The position numbers were made by a program, and so were the translations under genes. Below, piece by piece: positions 47,439 through 55,273 of a stretch of 64,000 nt of DNA (positions within the stretch are counted from its first letter, which is position 1; the number at the start of each line of letters is the position of its first letter). The notes beneath the pieces are model-generated. The model did no database searches. It had not been told where the DNA came from and saw only the letters and a program-made list of their open reading frames with translations. Origin of the DNA: Paracoccus gahaiensis (GTDB lineage Bacteria > Pseudomonadota > Alphaproteobacteria > Rhodobacterales > Rhodobacteraceae); NCBI RefSeq assembly GCF_005048225.1, contig NZ_SUNI01000002.1:1-64000 (forward strand), written 5' to 3'.

Positions 47439-48469
47439 CAGTGATACCCCTCGTTCGGGTCCATCTTGCCGCGGAACACCCAGTAGGAATAGGCCGTATA
47501 GGCCAGGATGGTCGGCACCAGCACCGCCGCGCCCACCAGCATGAAGATCTGGCTGTTGCGCGGGGCGGCGGCCTCCCAGATCGTGATCTGGGTGGGCACG
47601 ATATAGGGGAACATCGAATAGCCGAGGCCCGCGAAGGCCAGGATGAACATGCCCAGGGCGAAGAGGAACGGCCAGTAGTCGTGATGCTTGACCATCAGCG
47701 TGCGGAACATGCCGAAGGCCAGGGCCAGCACCGCCGCGCCGACGCCTGCCGCCAGGACGATGTTCCAGCCTCCGAACCAGCGGCTGTAATAGCCGTCCTG
47801 CAGGAACGGCGTCCACAGGCTGACCAGACCCATGAAGCCCACGGTCACCACGCCCAGCATCCAGGCCCGGCGGCGCATGCGCGCCTGCAGCGGGCCTTCG
47901 GTCTTCATCACCAGCCAGGTCGCGCCCAGCAGCATGTAGCCGACCATGACCGCCGCGCCCACGGTCAGCGAGAACGGCGTCAGCCAGTCCCACCAGCCGC
48001 CGGCATAGCTGCGCGCGGGCTTGTCGATGGTGATGCCCTGCAGCAGGGCGCCAAGCGCGATCCCCTGCGTCAGCGCCGCCATCGCCGAGCCGCCGATGAA
48101 GGCCAGATCCCAGACCCGCCGCCAGCGCTTGGTGCGCCAGCGGAACTCGAAGGCGACGCCGCGAAAGATCAGGGCCAGCAGCATGGCCATGATCGGCGCA
48201 TAGATCGCCGGCAGGATCAGCGCATAGGCCAGCGGAAAGGCCGCGAACAGCCCGCCGCCGCCCAGCACCAGCCAGGTCTCGTTGCCGTCCCAGACCGGCG
48301 CGACCGAGTTCATCATCAGGTCGCGGTCATCGCTTTCGGGCTCGGCGGCGAAGAGCATGCCTAGGCCGAGGTCGAACCCGTCCAGCACCACATAGACCAG
48401 CACCGCGAAGGCGATGACAAAGGCCCAGATGACCGTGAGGTCGAAGGAAACGCCGTCTGCGATGGGCAT
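47438..48469 (-). CDS. cioB: Cytochrome bd-type quinol oxidase subunit II
   Basis: A 343-residue CydB/CioB with eight to nine transmembrane helices. It shows the family N-terminus WAFVIAFAVLVYVVLDGFDL and NSVAPVWDGNETWLVLGGGG. It pairs with subunit I to stabilise the haem cluster. ATG 48469 starts two bases after the cioA stop region; the longer open frame upstream is spurious. Confidence 0.95.
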   Translation of the reverse strand: MPIADGVSFDLTVIWAFVIAFAVLVYVVLDGFDLGLGMLFAAEPESDDRDLMMNSVAPVWDGNETWLVLGGGGLFAAFPLAYALILPAIYAPIMAMLLALIFRGVAFEFRWRTKRWRRVWDLAFIGGSAMAALTQGIALGALLQGITIDKPARSYAGGWWDWLTPFSLTVGAAVMVGYMLLGATWLVMKTEGPLQARMRRRAWMLGVVTVGFMGLVSLWTPFLQDGYYSRWFGGWNIVLAAGVGAAVLALAFGMFRTLMVKHHDYWPFLFALGMFILAFAGLGYSMFPYIVPTQITIWEAAAPRNSQIFMLVGAAVLVPTILAYTAYSYWVFRGKMDPNEGYH

Positions 48470-48471
48470 GT

Positions 48472-49911
48472 TTACTCTCCGGGGTGGGGGTTGCGGGTGG
48501 GGTGCTGCTGGGCGGGCGTGGTGCCCGCCGTGCGCGTCGGGCTGTTGGTGACGTCCTTGAGGCTGGCCTCGCCGCTGGCGGGGGCACGGTTCATCAGACG
48601 CATGATGTAGTAGGTGCCCGCCCCGAAGACCGCGAAATAGACGATGATGAAGGCGATCAGGGATGTTCCGACCGCGGCCGCATCCAGGGGCGCCGCGCTG
48701 TCGGCGGTGCGCAGATAGCCGTAGACGGTGAAGGGCTGGCGCCCGACCTCGGTGGTGATCCACCCGGCCAGCACCGCGATCAGCCCCGAGGGTGCCATGG
48801 CCAGCGCGGCGCGGTGCAGCATCGGGCTGTCGAACAGAGTGCCCCGGAACCGCGCCCAGGACGACCACAGCCCGATCGCCAGCATCGCGAAGCCAAGCGC
48901 GACCATGACCCGGAAGGACCAGAAGACGATCGCCACGGGCGGCTGATCCTCGCGCGGGATGGTGTCGAGCCCCGCCAGCGGCGCGTTCAGGTCGTGCTTG
49001 AGGATCAGCGAGGACAGCTTGGGGATGCCGATGGCATAGTCCAGACGCTGCTCCTCCTGATTGGGGATGCCGAACAGATAGAGCGGCGCGCCGGCCTCGT
49101 GGCTTTCGAAATGCCCCTCCATCGCCATGACCTTGGCGGGCTGGTGTTCCAGCGTGTTGATGCCGTGGAAATCGCCCAGCACGATCTGGACGGGGGCAAA
49201 GATCGCCGCCATCCACATCGCCATCGAGAACATCGTGCGCGTGGCCGGGCTGACCTTGTCGCGGCGGTGGCGGTGGCGCAGCAGGTGCAGCGCCGCCACG
49301 CCGCCGACGATGAAGGCGGTGGTCAGATAGGCCGCCGTGACCGTGTGCATCAGGCGATAGGGGAAGGACGGGTTGAAGATCACCTGCCAGAAGTCGGTGG
49401 GCAGGAACTGACCGGTGACGGCGTCGATCTCGAACCCTGCGGGGGTGTGCATCCAGCTGTTCACCGACAGGATCCAGAAGGCCGACATGGCCGTGCCGCC
49501 CGCGACCGCCAGGCAGGCGATCATGTGCAGGGTCGGGCCGACGCGGTCGCGCCCGAACAGCATGATCCCCAGGAACCCCGCCTCGAGGAAGAAGGCCGAC
49601 AGCACCTCATAGGCCATGGGCGCGCCGATGACCGGGCCCGCCTTGTCGGAAAAGACCGACCAGTTGGTGCCGAACTGATAGGACATGACGATGCCCGAGA
49701 CGACGCCCATGGCGAAGGCCAGGGCGAAGATCTTGACCCAATAGCGGAACAGATCCAGGTACTTGTGATCCTTGGTCCACAGCCACAGCCCGTTCAGCAC
49801 GGCCAGGAAGCTGGCCAGGCCGATGGTGAAGGCCGGGAACAGGAAATGGAAGCTGACGGTGAAGGCGAATTGGATGCGGGCCAGAAGAATGGCGTCTGCG
49901 TTGTCGAACAT
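48472..49911 (-). CDS. cioA: Cytochrome bd-type (cyanide-insensitive) quinol oxidase subunit I
   Basis: A 479-residue CydA/CioA. It oxidises ubiquinol and reduces oxygen to water at a haem b/d or b/b centre without proton pumping. Motifs are LLARIQFAFTVSFHFLFPAF (first haem His), FGTNWSVFSDKAGPVIGAPM and the late EVGRQPFTVYGYLRT region. The short Q-loop and GRQP sequence, plus the DUF2474 gene, fit the cyanide-insensitive CIO subgroup. ATG 49911 gives normal length. A Pro/Thr-rich C-terminal tail is unusual but may be only a spacer. Confidence 0.93.
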   Translation of the reverse strand: MFDNADAILLARIQFAFTVSFHFLFPAFTIGLASFLAVLNGLWLWTKDHKYLDLFRYWVKIFALAFAMGVVSGIVMSYQFGTNWSVFSDKAGPVIGAPMAYEVLSAFFLEAGFLGIMLFGRDRVGPTLHMIACLAVAGGTAMSAFWILSVNSWMHTPAGFEIDAVTGQFLPTDFWQVIFNPSFPYRLMHTVTAAYLTTAFIVGGVAALHLLRHRHRRDKVSPATRTMFSMAMWMAAIFAPVQIVLGDFHGINTLEHQPAKVMAMEGHFESHEAGAPLYLFGIPNQEEQRLDYAIGIPKLSSLILKHDLNAPLAGLDTIPREDQPPVAIVFWSFRVMVALGFAMLAIGLWSSWARFRGTLFDSPMLHRAALAMAPSGLIAVLAGWITTEVGRQPFTVYGYLRTADSAAPLDAAAVGTSLIAFIIVYFAVFGAGTYYIMRLMNRAPASGEASLKDVTNSPTRTAGTTPAQQHPTRNPHPGE

Positions 49912-50310
49912 CTCGGACCTTTCGCGGCGCGGTCTGCCCGCCCGGGCAGAAGACCGGCACGGGCAGAAGAGCCCTCCTGCGCGGCGACAGGACCGGCAGG
50001 ACACGTTTTGCAATTGCGACGAATGTCGCGTGTGGGGGCAGCCTTTGCAAGTGCGCCAACGTCGCATGTCGGGCGGGCGGCAGAGTCCTGCAGCGGGGGT
50101 GCGGGCCGGATCGGATCGGGATCGCAGCCGCTCTCGCGGGAAACCAGCCGAGACGGGGGGCGCATCATGCCCGCTGGTCAGAACGCGGCGGCCGGGATAT
50201 CCTGCCTGTGCGGGACGGACCCGTGCCTGCCGCAGACCGGGACCGCCGCCATGAGCCAGACCCTCGCTTGCCCTGTCCCGCCCATGCCCTTGGCAGGTGC
50301 CTGAACCTCC
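49912..50310. other. cioA upstream region
   Basis: About 400 bases between divergent cioA and a small plus-strand ORF. It contains GCGAC-GAAT-GTCGC (50016-50029), an inverted repeat near the expected cioA promoter. A 45-codon frame at 50167-50304 is not convincing. No FNR box (TTGAT-N4-ATCAA) is seen. Confidence 0.4.
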
Positions 50311-50688
50311 ATGACGCCCGCTCCGGCTGAGTCCCACGGCATCGTCTCTGGCCCGGTGCGACGGATGCTGGCCATCGTCGCGGTGCTGGCGCTGGTGCTG
50401 ATGTCGGCCTGGCTGCCGTCGCGGCCCATGGCGCTGCCGGGCAGCCTTTTGCCCAGCCATGATCAGCTGAGCGACACCGCCCTCCTGACCGGTCTGGCCG
50501 TGCTGGAGCGTCCGGCCGCACCCTCGCTGCCCAAGAGCGCCGCGCCGGACTTTGGCGATTCGCGGGCCGTGCCGGGGGGCGGGGTGCCTCGCGCCGCACA
50601 TCCTGTGCAGTCATCCGCCACGGCGCCCCTGTCGGGAACGCCCCGCCCGGCGACACAGTCCCGGGCACCCCCGACACCTGCAGGATGA
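50311..50688 (+). CDS. Hypothetical single-helix protein with Pro-rich tail
   Basis: A 125-residue frame with a plausible membrane anchor (VRRMLAIVAVLALVLMSAWL, residues 16-35) and a low-complexity Pro/Ala/Ser-rich C-terminal half. No Shine-Dalgarno is evident, and I do not recognise the family. The first half shows G/C-rich third positions as real genes here do; the second half is less convincing. It may be a periplasmic anchored protein or non-coding. Confidence 0.35.
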   Translation: MTPAPAESHGIVSGPVRRMLAIVAVLALVLMSAWLPSRPMALPGSLLPSHDQLSDTALLTGLAVLERPAAPSLPKSAAPDFGDSRAVPGGGVPRAAHPVQSSATAPLSGTPRPATQSRAPPTPAG

Positions 50689-50747
50689 CGGCCACCGGAC
50701 AGCGCACCGCGTCTGTCCGCCAGGACATCTTCTGCAAGGACATCGAT

Positions 50748-50879
50748 ATGGACAATGACCAACGGGACCTCGGGTCCCCTCCCGCGCCGATGGGCAGCGG
50801 CCTGACCACCCTGCTGCATTGGGCGATCTTCTTGGGGCTGATGACCGCCCTGATCGGCGGCGCGGCCATCCTGTTCTAG
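50748..50879 (+). CDS. Small single-helix membrane protein
   Basis: A 43-residue peptide with a polar N-terminus and one helix near its C-terminus (LLHWAIFLGLMTALIGGAAI). AAGGA lies 6 bases before ATG 50748. A longer frame from 50685 exists but has no ribosome site. Function unknown; compare with short membrane proteins of respiratory complexes. Confidence 0.5.
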   Translation: MDNDQRDLGSPPAPMGSGLTTLLHWAIFLGLMTALIGGAAILF

Positions 50880-50892
50880 GATCGCAGGAACT

Positions 50893-50921
50893 CCGGGCAG
50901 CGCCGATGTGGCGCCGCCCGG
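50893..50921. terminator. Bidirectional hairpin
   Basis: Two half-stems, CCGGGC/GCCCGG and GCGCC/GGCGC, separated by a single A-C mismatch, around the loop GATGT. It lies between the convergent 43-aa gene and manB. Confidence 0.5.
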
Positions 50922-50931
50922 GACCGGGGCG

Positions 50932-52320
50932 TCAGCCCTTCAGGATCGCGGCAAGCTCGGCCTGCTTGGCCTTCACCAGCGCGGCGTCGCCATCGGCCTC
51001 GACGTTCAGGCGGACGACCGGCTCGGTGTTCGACTTGCGCAGGTTGAAGCGCCAGCTGCCGAAATCCAGCGATACGCCATCCAGATCGTCGCGGCTGTCC
51101 GATTGCGGCTCATAGGTCTCGATCAGGCGGGCGATGGCGGCGTCAGGATCCTCGATCGTGTAGTTCGTCTCGCCCGAGGACGGGTACAGCCGCATCCGCT
51201 CCTCCAGCAGCTCGGCCAGGGTCTTGCCCTTGCGCGAGAGCAGCTCGATCATCAGCAGCCACGGGATCATGCCGCTGTCGCAATAGTAGAAGTCGCGGAA
51301 ATAGTGATGCGCCGACATCTCGCCGCCATAGATCGCGCTGACATCGCGCATCTTGCGCTTGATGAAGGCGTGGCCGGTCTTGCTGACCACGGCCTCGCCG
51401 CCCGCTTCCGCGATCATCGCGCGGGTGTTCATGATGACGCGGGGGTCATGCACGACCTTCTCGCCCGGCGACTTCTCCAGGAAGGCCGCGCCCAGCAGGC
51501 CGACGATGTATTCGCCGGGAATGAAGCGGCCATTCTCGTCGAAGAAGAAGCAGCGGTCGAAATCGCCGTCCCAGGCCACGCCCAGATCGGCCTTTTCCTC
51601 GACCATCTTCGCGACGGTGGGGGGCTGGTTCTCGTCCAGCAGCGGGTTGGGTATGCCGTTCGGAAAGCTTGAATCGACATCATGGTGCATGCGCACGAAG
51701 GTCAGCGGCGCGCCGCGACGCTGAAGCTCGGCGGCGATGGCGTCGAAGGTCGGGCCCGCGGTGCCGTTCCCGGCATTCACCACGATCTTCATCGGCTTCA
51801 GCGCGGCCACGTCGACGAAATCGGCCATGCGGCTGGCATATTCGGCCCGGGCATGGCTGAAATCGCTGACGCTGCCCTTGGTGGTCGGGGAGAACGCGCC
51901 CGAGGTCGCCAGTTCGATGATCGGCGGCAGTTCCGTCGCCGGATCCAGCGGGGCGGAACCGCGGCCCACGATCTTCATGCCATTGTAGTTGATCGGGTTG
52001 TGCGAGGCCGTGACCTCGATCCCGCCATCGGTGTCCTGGTTCCCGGTATGGAAATACACCTCCTCGGTGCCGGCAAGGCCCAGATCCAGCACGTCGGCGC
52101 CGCCATCGGTCAGCCCCTCGATCAGGGCCGCCGCCAGCTCGGGCGAGGATTCGCGGCTGTCGCGGCCCACGACCACGCGCTTGGCCGACCGGGCCTGCGC
52201 GAAGGCGCGGCCGATGCGATAGGCCACGTCGGGGTCAAGGTTCTTGCCCAGCTCGCCCCGCACGTCATAGGCTTTGAAGCAGGTGATCTCGCGCCTGCCC
52301 AGCTGATCTGGTCCGTTCAT
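50932..52320 (-). CDS. manB: Phosphomannomutase/phosphoglucomutase
   Basis: A 462-residue alpha-D-phosphohexomutase. It interconverts hexose 6- and 1-phosphates, supplying mannose-1-P or glucose-1-P for sugar nucleotides. Motifs are CFKAYDVRGELG at the N-terminus, the phosphoserine loop VTASHNPINYNGMK, the metal site WDGDFDRCF and the phosphate-binding RKSNTEPVVRLNVEA. ATG 52320 was chosen; the frame is open further upstream without support. It could feed the rfb and gal pathways. ManB/AlgC and PgmG-type naming cannot be separated by eye. Confidence 0.9.
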   Translation of the reverse strand: MNGPDQLGRREITCFKAYDVRGELGKNLDPDVAYRIGRAFAQARSAKRVVVGRDSRESSPELAAALIEGLTDGGADVLDLGLAGTEEVYFHTGNQDTDGGIEVTASHNPINYNGMKIVGRGSAPLDPATELPPIIELATSGAFSPTTKGSVSDFSHARAEYASRMADFVDVAALKPMKIVVNAGNGTAGPTFDAIAAELQRRGAPLTFVRMHHDVDSSFPNGIPNPLLDENQPPTVAKMVEEKADLGVAWDGDFDRCFFFDENGRFIPGEYIVGLLGAAFLEKSPGEKVVHDPRVIMNTRAMIAEAGGEAVVSKTGHAFIKRKMRDVSAIYGGEMSAHHYFRDFYYCDSGMIPWLLMIELLSRKGKTLAELLEERMRLYPSSGETNYTIEDPDAAIARLIETYEPQSDSRDDLDGVSLDFGSWRFNLRKSNTEPVVRLNVEADGDAALVKAKQAELAAILKG

Positions 52321-52465
52321 CCGGTATTCTCCGAGGTTGACTTGCCAAATCGCTAACAGGTTCGGTTCAGAATTCAAGGGATACCCCGGCCCTGCACCCT
52401 TGGACCGGGGTGACGCCCCCCACAAGACCCGGTATGCCAAGGCGCATTCCGGCAAGGAGACCGAC

Positions 52466-52867
52466 ATGGATGCCAAGGCCCTGATCACCGCCTATTACGA
52501 TGCCTTCAACGCGGGCGAGACCGAGCGCATGCTGGACATGCTGCACCCGCATGTCGAGCATCACGTCAACGAGGGGCAGGTCCGCAAGGGCCGCGACCAG
52601 TTCGCCGCCTTCACCGAGCACATGACCGTCAGCTATCGCGAGACGCTGACCGACATCGTCGTCATGGCCACCGAGGCGGGCGACCGCGCGGCGGCGGAAT
52701 TCGTGGTGAACGGCACCTATCTGAAGACCGACGAGGGCCTGCCCGAGGCCAATGGCCAGGCCTATCGCCTGCCGGCGGGGGCCTTCTTCACGATCGAGGA
52801 CGGGCTGATCTCGCGCGTGACGACCTATTACAACCTGGCCGACTGGACGCGACAGGTCGGCGGATGA
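52466..52867 (+). CDS. SnoaL-like/ketosteroid isomerase-related protein
   Basis: A 133-residue NTF2-fold protein of the ketosteroid-isomerase-related group, with ITAYYDAFNAGETERMLDML at the start and YRLPAGAFFTIEDGLISRVT near the end. No clear catalytic set is visible, so the ligand is unknown. AAGGAGA lies 6 bases upstream of ATG 52466. It is coupled by ATGA to the GNAT gene and starts a three-gene operon. Confidence 0.8.
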   Translation: MDAKALITAYYDAFNAGETERMLDMLHPHVEHHVNEGQVRKGRDQFAAFTEHMTVSYRETLTDIVVMATEAGDRAAAEFVVNGTYLKTDEGLPEANGQAYRLPAGAFFTIEDGLISRVTTYYNLADWTRQVGG

Positions 52868-53448
52868 CCGTCACCACCCGCGTCCTGACCGGAGACGACC
52901 TGGCCGCAGCCCTGCCCGATGTGGCGCGGCTGCGCATCGACGTGTTCCGCGACTGGCCCTATCTCTATGACGGGGACGCGGATTACGAACGCGACTACCT
53001 GCGGGCCTATCAGTCGCCGGGCGCGGTGGTGGTCGCGGCGCTGGATGGCGACCGGATCGTGGGGGCCGCCACGGGCGCCCCCATGACCGACCACGCCGCC
53101 GATTTCGGCGATGCCTTCGCGGATCGCCCCGAGGCCCTGTCCGACATCTTCTACTGCGCCGAATCGGTGCTGCTGCGGGCCTATCGGGGCCACGGGCTGG
53201 GCCATGCCTTCTTCGACGCGCGCGAGGATCACGCCCGCGCCCTGGGCGCCCGGTTCAGCGCCTTCTGCAGCGTGATCCGGCCCCAGACCCATCCGATGCG
53301 GCCCGCCGAATACTGGCCCCTGGATGCGTTCTGGCAAAGGCGGGGCTATGCGCCGCTGCCCGGCGTCACGGCCTCCTTCGCGTGGAAGGATCTGGGCGAG
53401 GCCGCTGAGACCGAGAAATCGCTGCAATTCTGGATGAAGCCGCTGTGA
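52864..53448 (+). CDS. GNAT family N-acetyltransferase
   Basis: A 194-residue acetyltransferase-like protein. The acetyl-CoA-binding region is LLRAYRGHGLGHAFFDAREDHA (a Q/RxxGxG/A type loop, R-G-H-G-L-G) at about residues 100-120. A core beta strand precedes it (IFYCAESVLL). The substrate is unknown. It is overlapped by its neighbours on both sides (ATGA and GTGA), so it is made together with the KSI-like protein and the amidohydrolase. Confidence 0.78.
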   Translation: MTVTTRVLTGDDLAAALPDVARLRIDVFRDWPYLYDGDADYERDYLRAYQSPGAVVVAALDGDRIVGAATGAPMTDHAADFGDAFADRPEALSDIFYCAESVLLRAYRGHGLGHAFFDAREDHARALGARFSAFCSVIRPQTHPMRPAEYWPLDAFWQRRGYAPLPGVTASFAWKDLGEAAETEKSLQFWMKPL

Positions 53449-54296
53449 GGATCGCCGCCGCCGCCTATCCGATCGACTGGTTCGACGATTTCGCCGCCTA
53501 CGCGGCCAAGCTGACCCGATGGGTCGAGACGGCCGAGGCCGACCTGCTGGTCTTTCCCGAATATGGCGCGATGGAGCTGGCCTCGCTTGGCGGCCGCGCC
53601 ATCGCCGCCGATCTGGAGGCCGGGCTGCACGAGGTCGCCCGCCACGGACCCGCCGTCGAGGCGCTGCATCTGCGGTTGGCGGCGGCGCAGGGATGCCACA
53701 TCCTGGGCGCCTCGGGGCCGGTCTTCGACGGCCCGCGCCCGGTGAACCGCGCGGTGCTGTATGGCCCGGAGGGACGGATCGGGCATCAGGACAAGCAGAT
53801 CATGACACGCTTCGAGCGCGAGCACTGGGACGTGACCGGCGCGCCGGGGCTGCGGATCTTCGACACCGCGCTTGGGCGGATGGGCGTGCTGATCTGCTAT
53901 GACAGCGAATTTCCCCTGCTGGGCCGCGTGCTGGCCGAGGCCGGGGCCCAGATCTTGCTGGTGCCCAGTTGCACCGACACGGTGGCGGGGTTCAATCGGG
54001 TGCGGATCGGCGCCATGGCCCGGGCGCTGGAAAGCCAATGCGTCGTGGTCCACGCCCCCACGGTGGGCGCCTGCGACTGGCTGCCCGCGCTGGACGAGAA
54101 CCGGGGCCGCGCCGCGATCTATGGCCCGCCCGACGGCTTCTGGCCGGAAACCGGCATCATCGCCCAAGGCGAGATGGACGCGCCGGGCTGGGTCCGGGCC
54201 CAAGTTGACCTGTCGCGGGTCCGCGACAGCCGCCGCGACGGGGCCGTTCTGCCCTATGCGCACTGGCCCGAACAGGAAAACTGCCGTCTGGTGTGA
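53445..54296 (+). CDS. Carbon-nitrogen hydrolase (nitrilase superfamily)
   Basis: A 283-residue nitrilase-fold amidase with a complete Glu-Lys-Cys triad: E39 in LLVFPEYGAMEL, K117 in GHQDKQIMTRFE and C151 in VLICYDSEFPLL. It hydrolyses an amide or nitrile; the metabolite is unknown. GTG 53445 is used, overlapping the GNAT stop. The neighbours suggest a small operon that acylates and hydrolyses a common compound, which is only a guess. Confidence 0.87.
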   Translation: MRIAAAAYPIDWFDDFAAYAAKLTRWVETAEADLLVFPEYGAMELASLGGRAIAADLEAGLHEVARHGPAVEALHLRLAAAQGCHILGASGPVFDGPRPVNRAVLYGPEGRIGHQDKQIMTRFEREHWDVTGAPGLRIFDTALGRMGVLICYDSEFPLLGRVLAEAGAQILLVPSCTDTVAGFNRVRIGAMARALESQCVVVHAPTVGACDWLPALDENRGRAAIYGPPDGFWPETGIIAQGEMDAPGWVRAQVDLSRVRDSRRDGAVLPYAHWPEQENCRLV

Positions 54297-54371
54297 CATT
54301 CGCGCACGAACTGGCGTCAAGCGAACCGAATCCATCTTTCAATGACGATGAAATGCACCATATCCTCCGAT

Positions 54372-54794
54372 ATGCTGTACGTCACCGACGCCATCGCCAT
54401 TGAGGAATGGGAACTGTCCGAGCAGTTCACCCGGTCGCAGGGACCGGGCGGACAGAACGTGAACAAGGTCGAGACGGCGGTCGAGCTGCGTTTCGAGGCG
54501 GCGCGGTCTCCCAGCCTCTCCGATCCGGTCAAGCGGCGGCTGCAGCGGCTGGCCGGGCGGCGCTGGACGTCCGAGGGGGCGCTGCTGATCCTGTCGCAGG
54601 AAACCCGCAGCCAGGCGCGCAACCGCGAGCTGGCCCGCGAGCGTCTGGCCGACCTGATCCGGCAGGCCTTGGCCGCGCCCAAACGGCGCATCGCCACCCG
54701 CCCGACCCTGGGCAGCCAGCGCCGCCGCCTGAAGGCCAAGACGGTGCGCGGCGAGGTCAAGACCCTGCGCGGCAAGGTGGATGACGGCGAATGA
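54372..54794 (+). CDS. arfB: Alternative ribosome-rescue factor / peptidyl-tRNA hydrolase ArfB
   Basis: A 140-residue ArfB (YaeJ) homologue. The catalytic GGQ motif is in SQGPGGQNVNKVETA at about residues 22-36 (GGQ 26-28), and a basic C-terminal tail (KRRIATRPTLGSQRRRLKAK) inserts in the mRNA channel of stalled ribosomes. It hydrolyses peptidyl-tRNA on non-stop complexes. Start assignment is uncertain: ATG 54342 is in frame, and neither has a good Shine-Dalgarno. It overlaps the Nudix gene by four bases. Confidence 0.9.
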   Translation: MLYVTDAIAIEEWELSEQFTRSQGPGGQNVNKVETAVELRFEAARSPSLSDPVKRRLQRLAGRRWTSEGALLILSQETRSQARNRELARERLADLIRQALAAPKRRIATRPTLGSQRRRLKAKTVRGEVKTLRGKVDDGE

Positions 54795-55273
54795 AGACCT
54801 GGCGCCGGACCTTCGACATGCTGCTGGGCCGGCGCCCCGACCCGATCCAGGTCGGCGCCGTCTGCCGCGATCCCGCGACGGGGCAGATCCTGCTGATCAC
54901 CAGCCGGGGCACCGGACGATGGGTCATCCCCAAGGGCTGGCCGATGAAGGGGCGGACCCTGTCGGGCGCCGCCGCGCAGGAGGCCTGGGAAGAGGCCGGG
55001 GTGCGCGGCCGCATCCGCCCGGGCGAGCTGGGCCGGTACCGCTATGACAAGGCGCAGGACGAGGGCTTTGCCGTGCCCATCGACATGCGGGTCTTTCTGC
55101 TGGACGTGGACAGCATGACCGGGGATTTCCCCGAACGCCGCCAGCGCAAGCGCCGCTGGTTCGCGCCGCAGGATGCCGCGCGCATGGTGGTCGAGCCCGG
55201 GCTGCAGCAGATCCTGGCGGGGCTGCCCGACATCGCCCTGCCGTCCAAACCCGGGAAGATCCGCAAGACATGA
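54791..55273 (+). CDS. Nudix hydrolase (diphosphoinositol-polyphosphatase-like)
   Basis: A 160-residue Nudix protein of the DIPP-like subgroup. The Nudix box region is WVIPKGWPMKGRTLSG followed by AAAQEAWEEAGV. The catalytic EAWEE part is intact; the leading Glu usual in this subgroup (GWPxKGE) is Arg, and the canonical Arg of REUxEE is Gln. The substrate, perhaps a dinucleoside polyphosphate, is unknown. It overlaps arfB by four bases and the phosphate transporter by four. Confidence 0.85.
   Translation: MKTWRRTFDMLLGRRPDPIQVGAVCRDPATGQILLITSRGTGRWVIPKGWPMKGRTLSGAAAQEAWEEAGVRGRIRPGELGRYRYDKAQDEGFAVPIDMRVFLLDVDSMTGDFPERRQRKRRWFAPQDAARMVVEPGLQQILAGLPDIALPSKPGKIRKT

Noticed and set aside
50167..50304. 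45-codon Cys-containing ORF
   Set aside because: No ribosome site, no family resemblance, and weak codon bias.
50041..50310. Possible cobalamin riboswitch before the cioA-divergent ORFs
   Set aside because: A few GC-rich boxes look similar but the B12-box core is not found in order.
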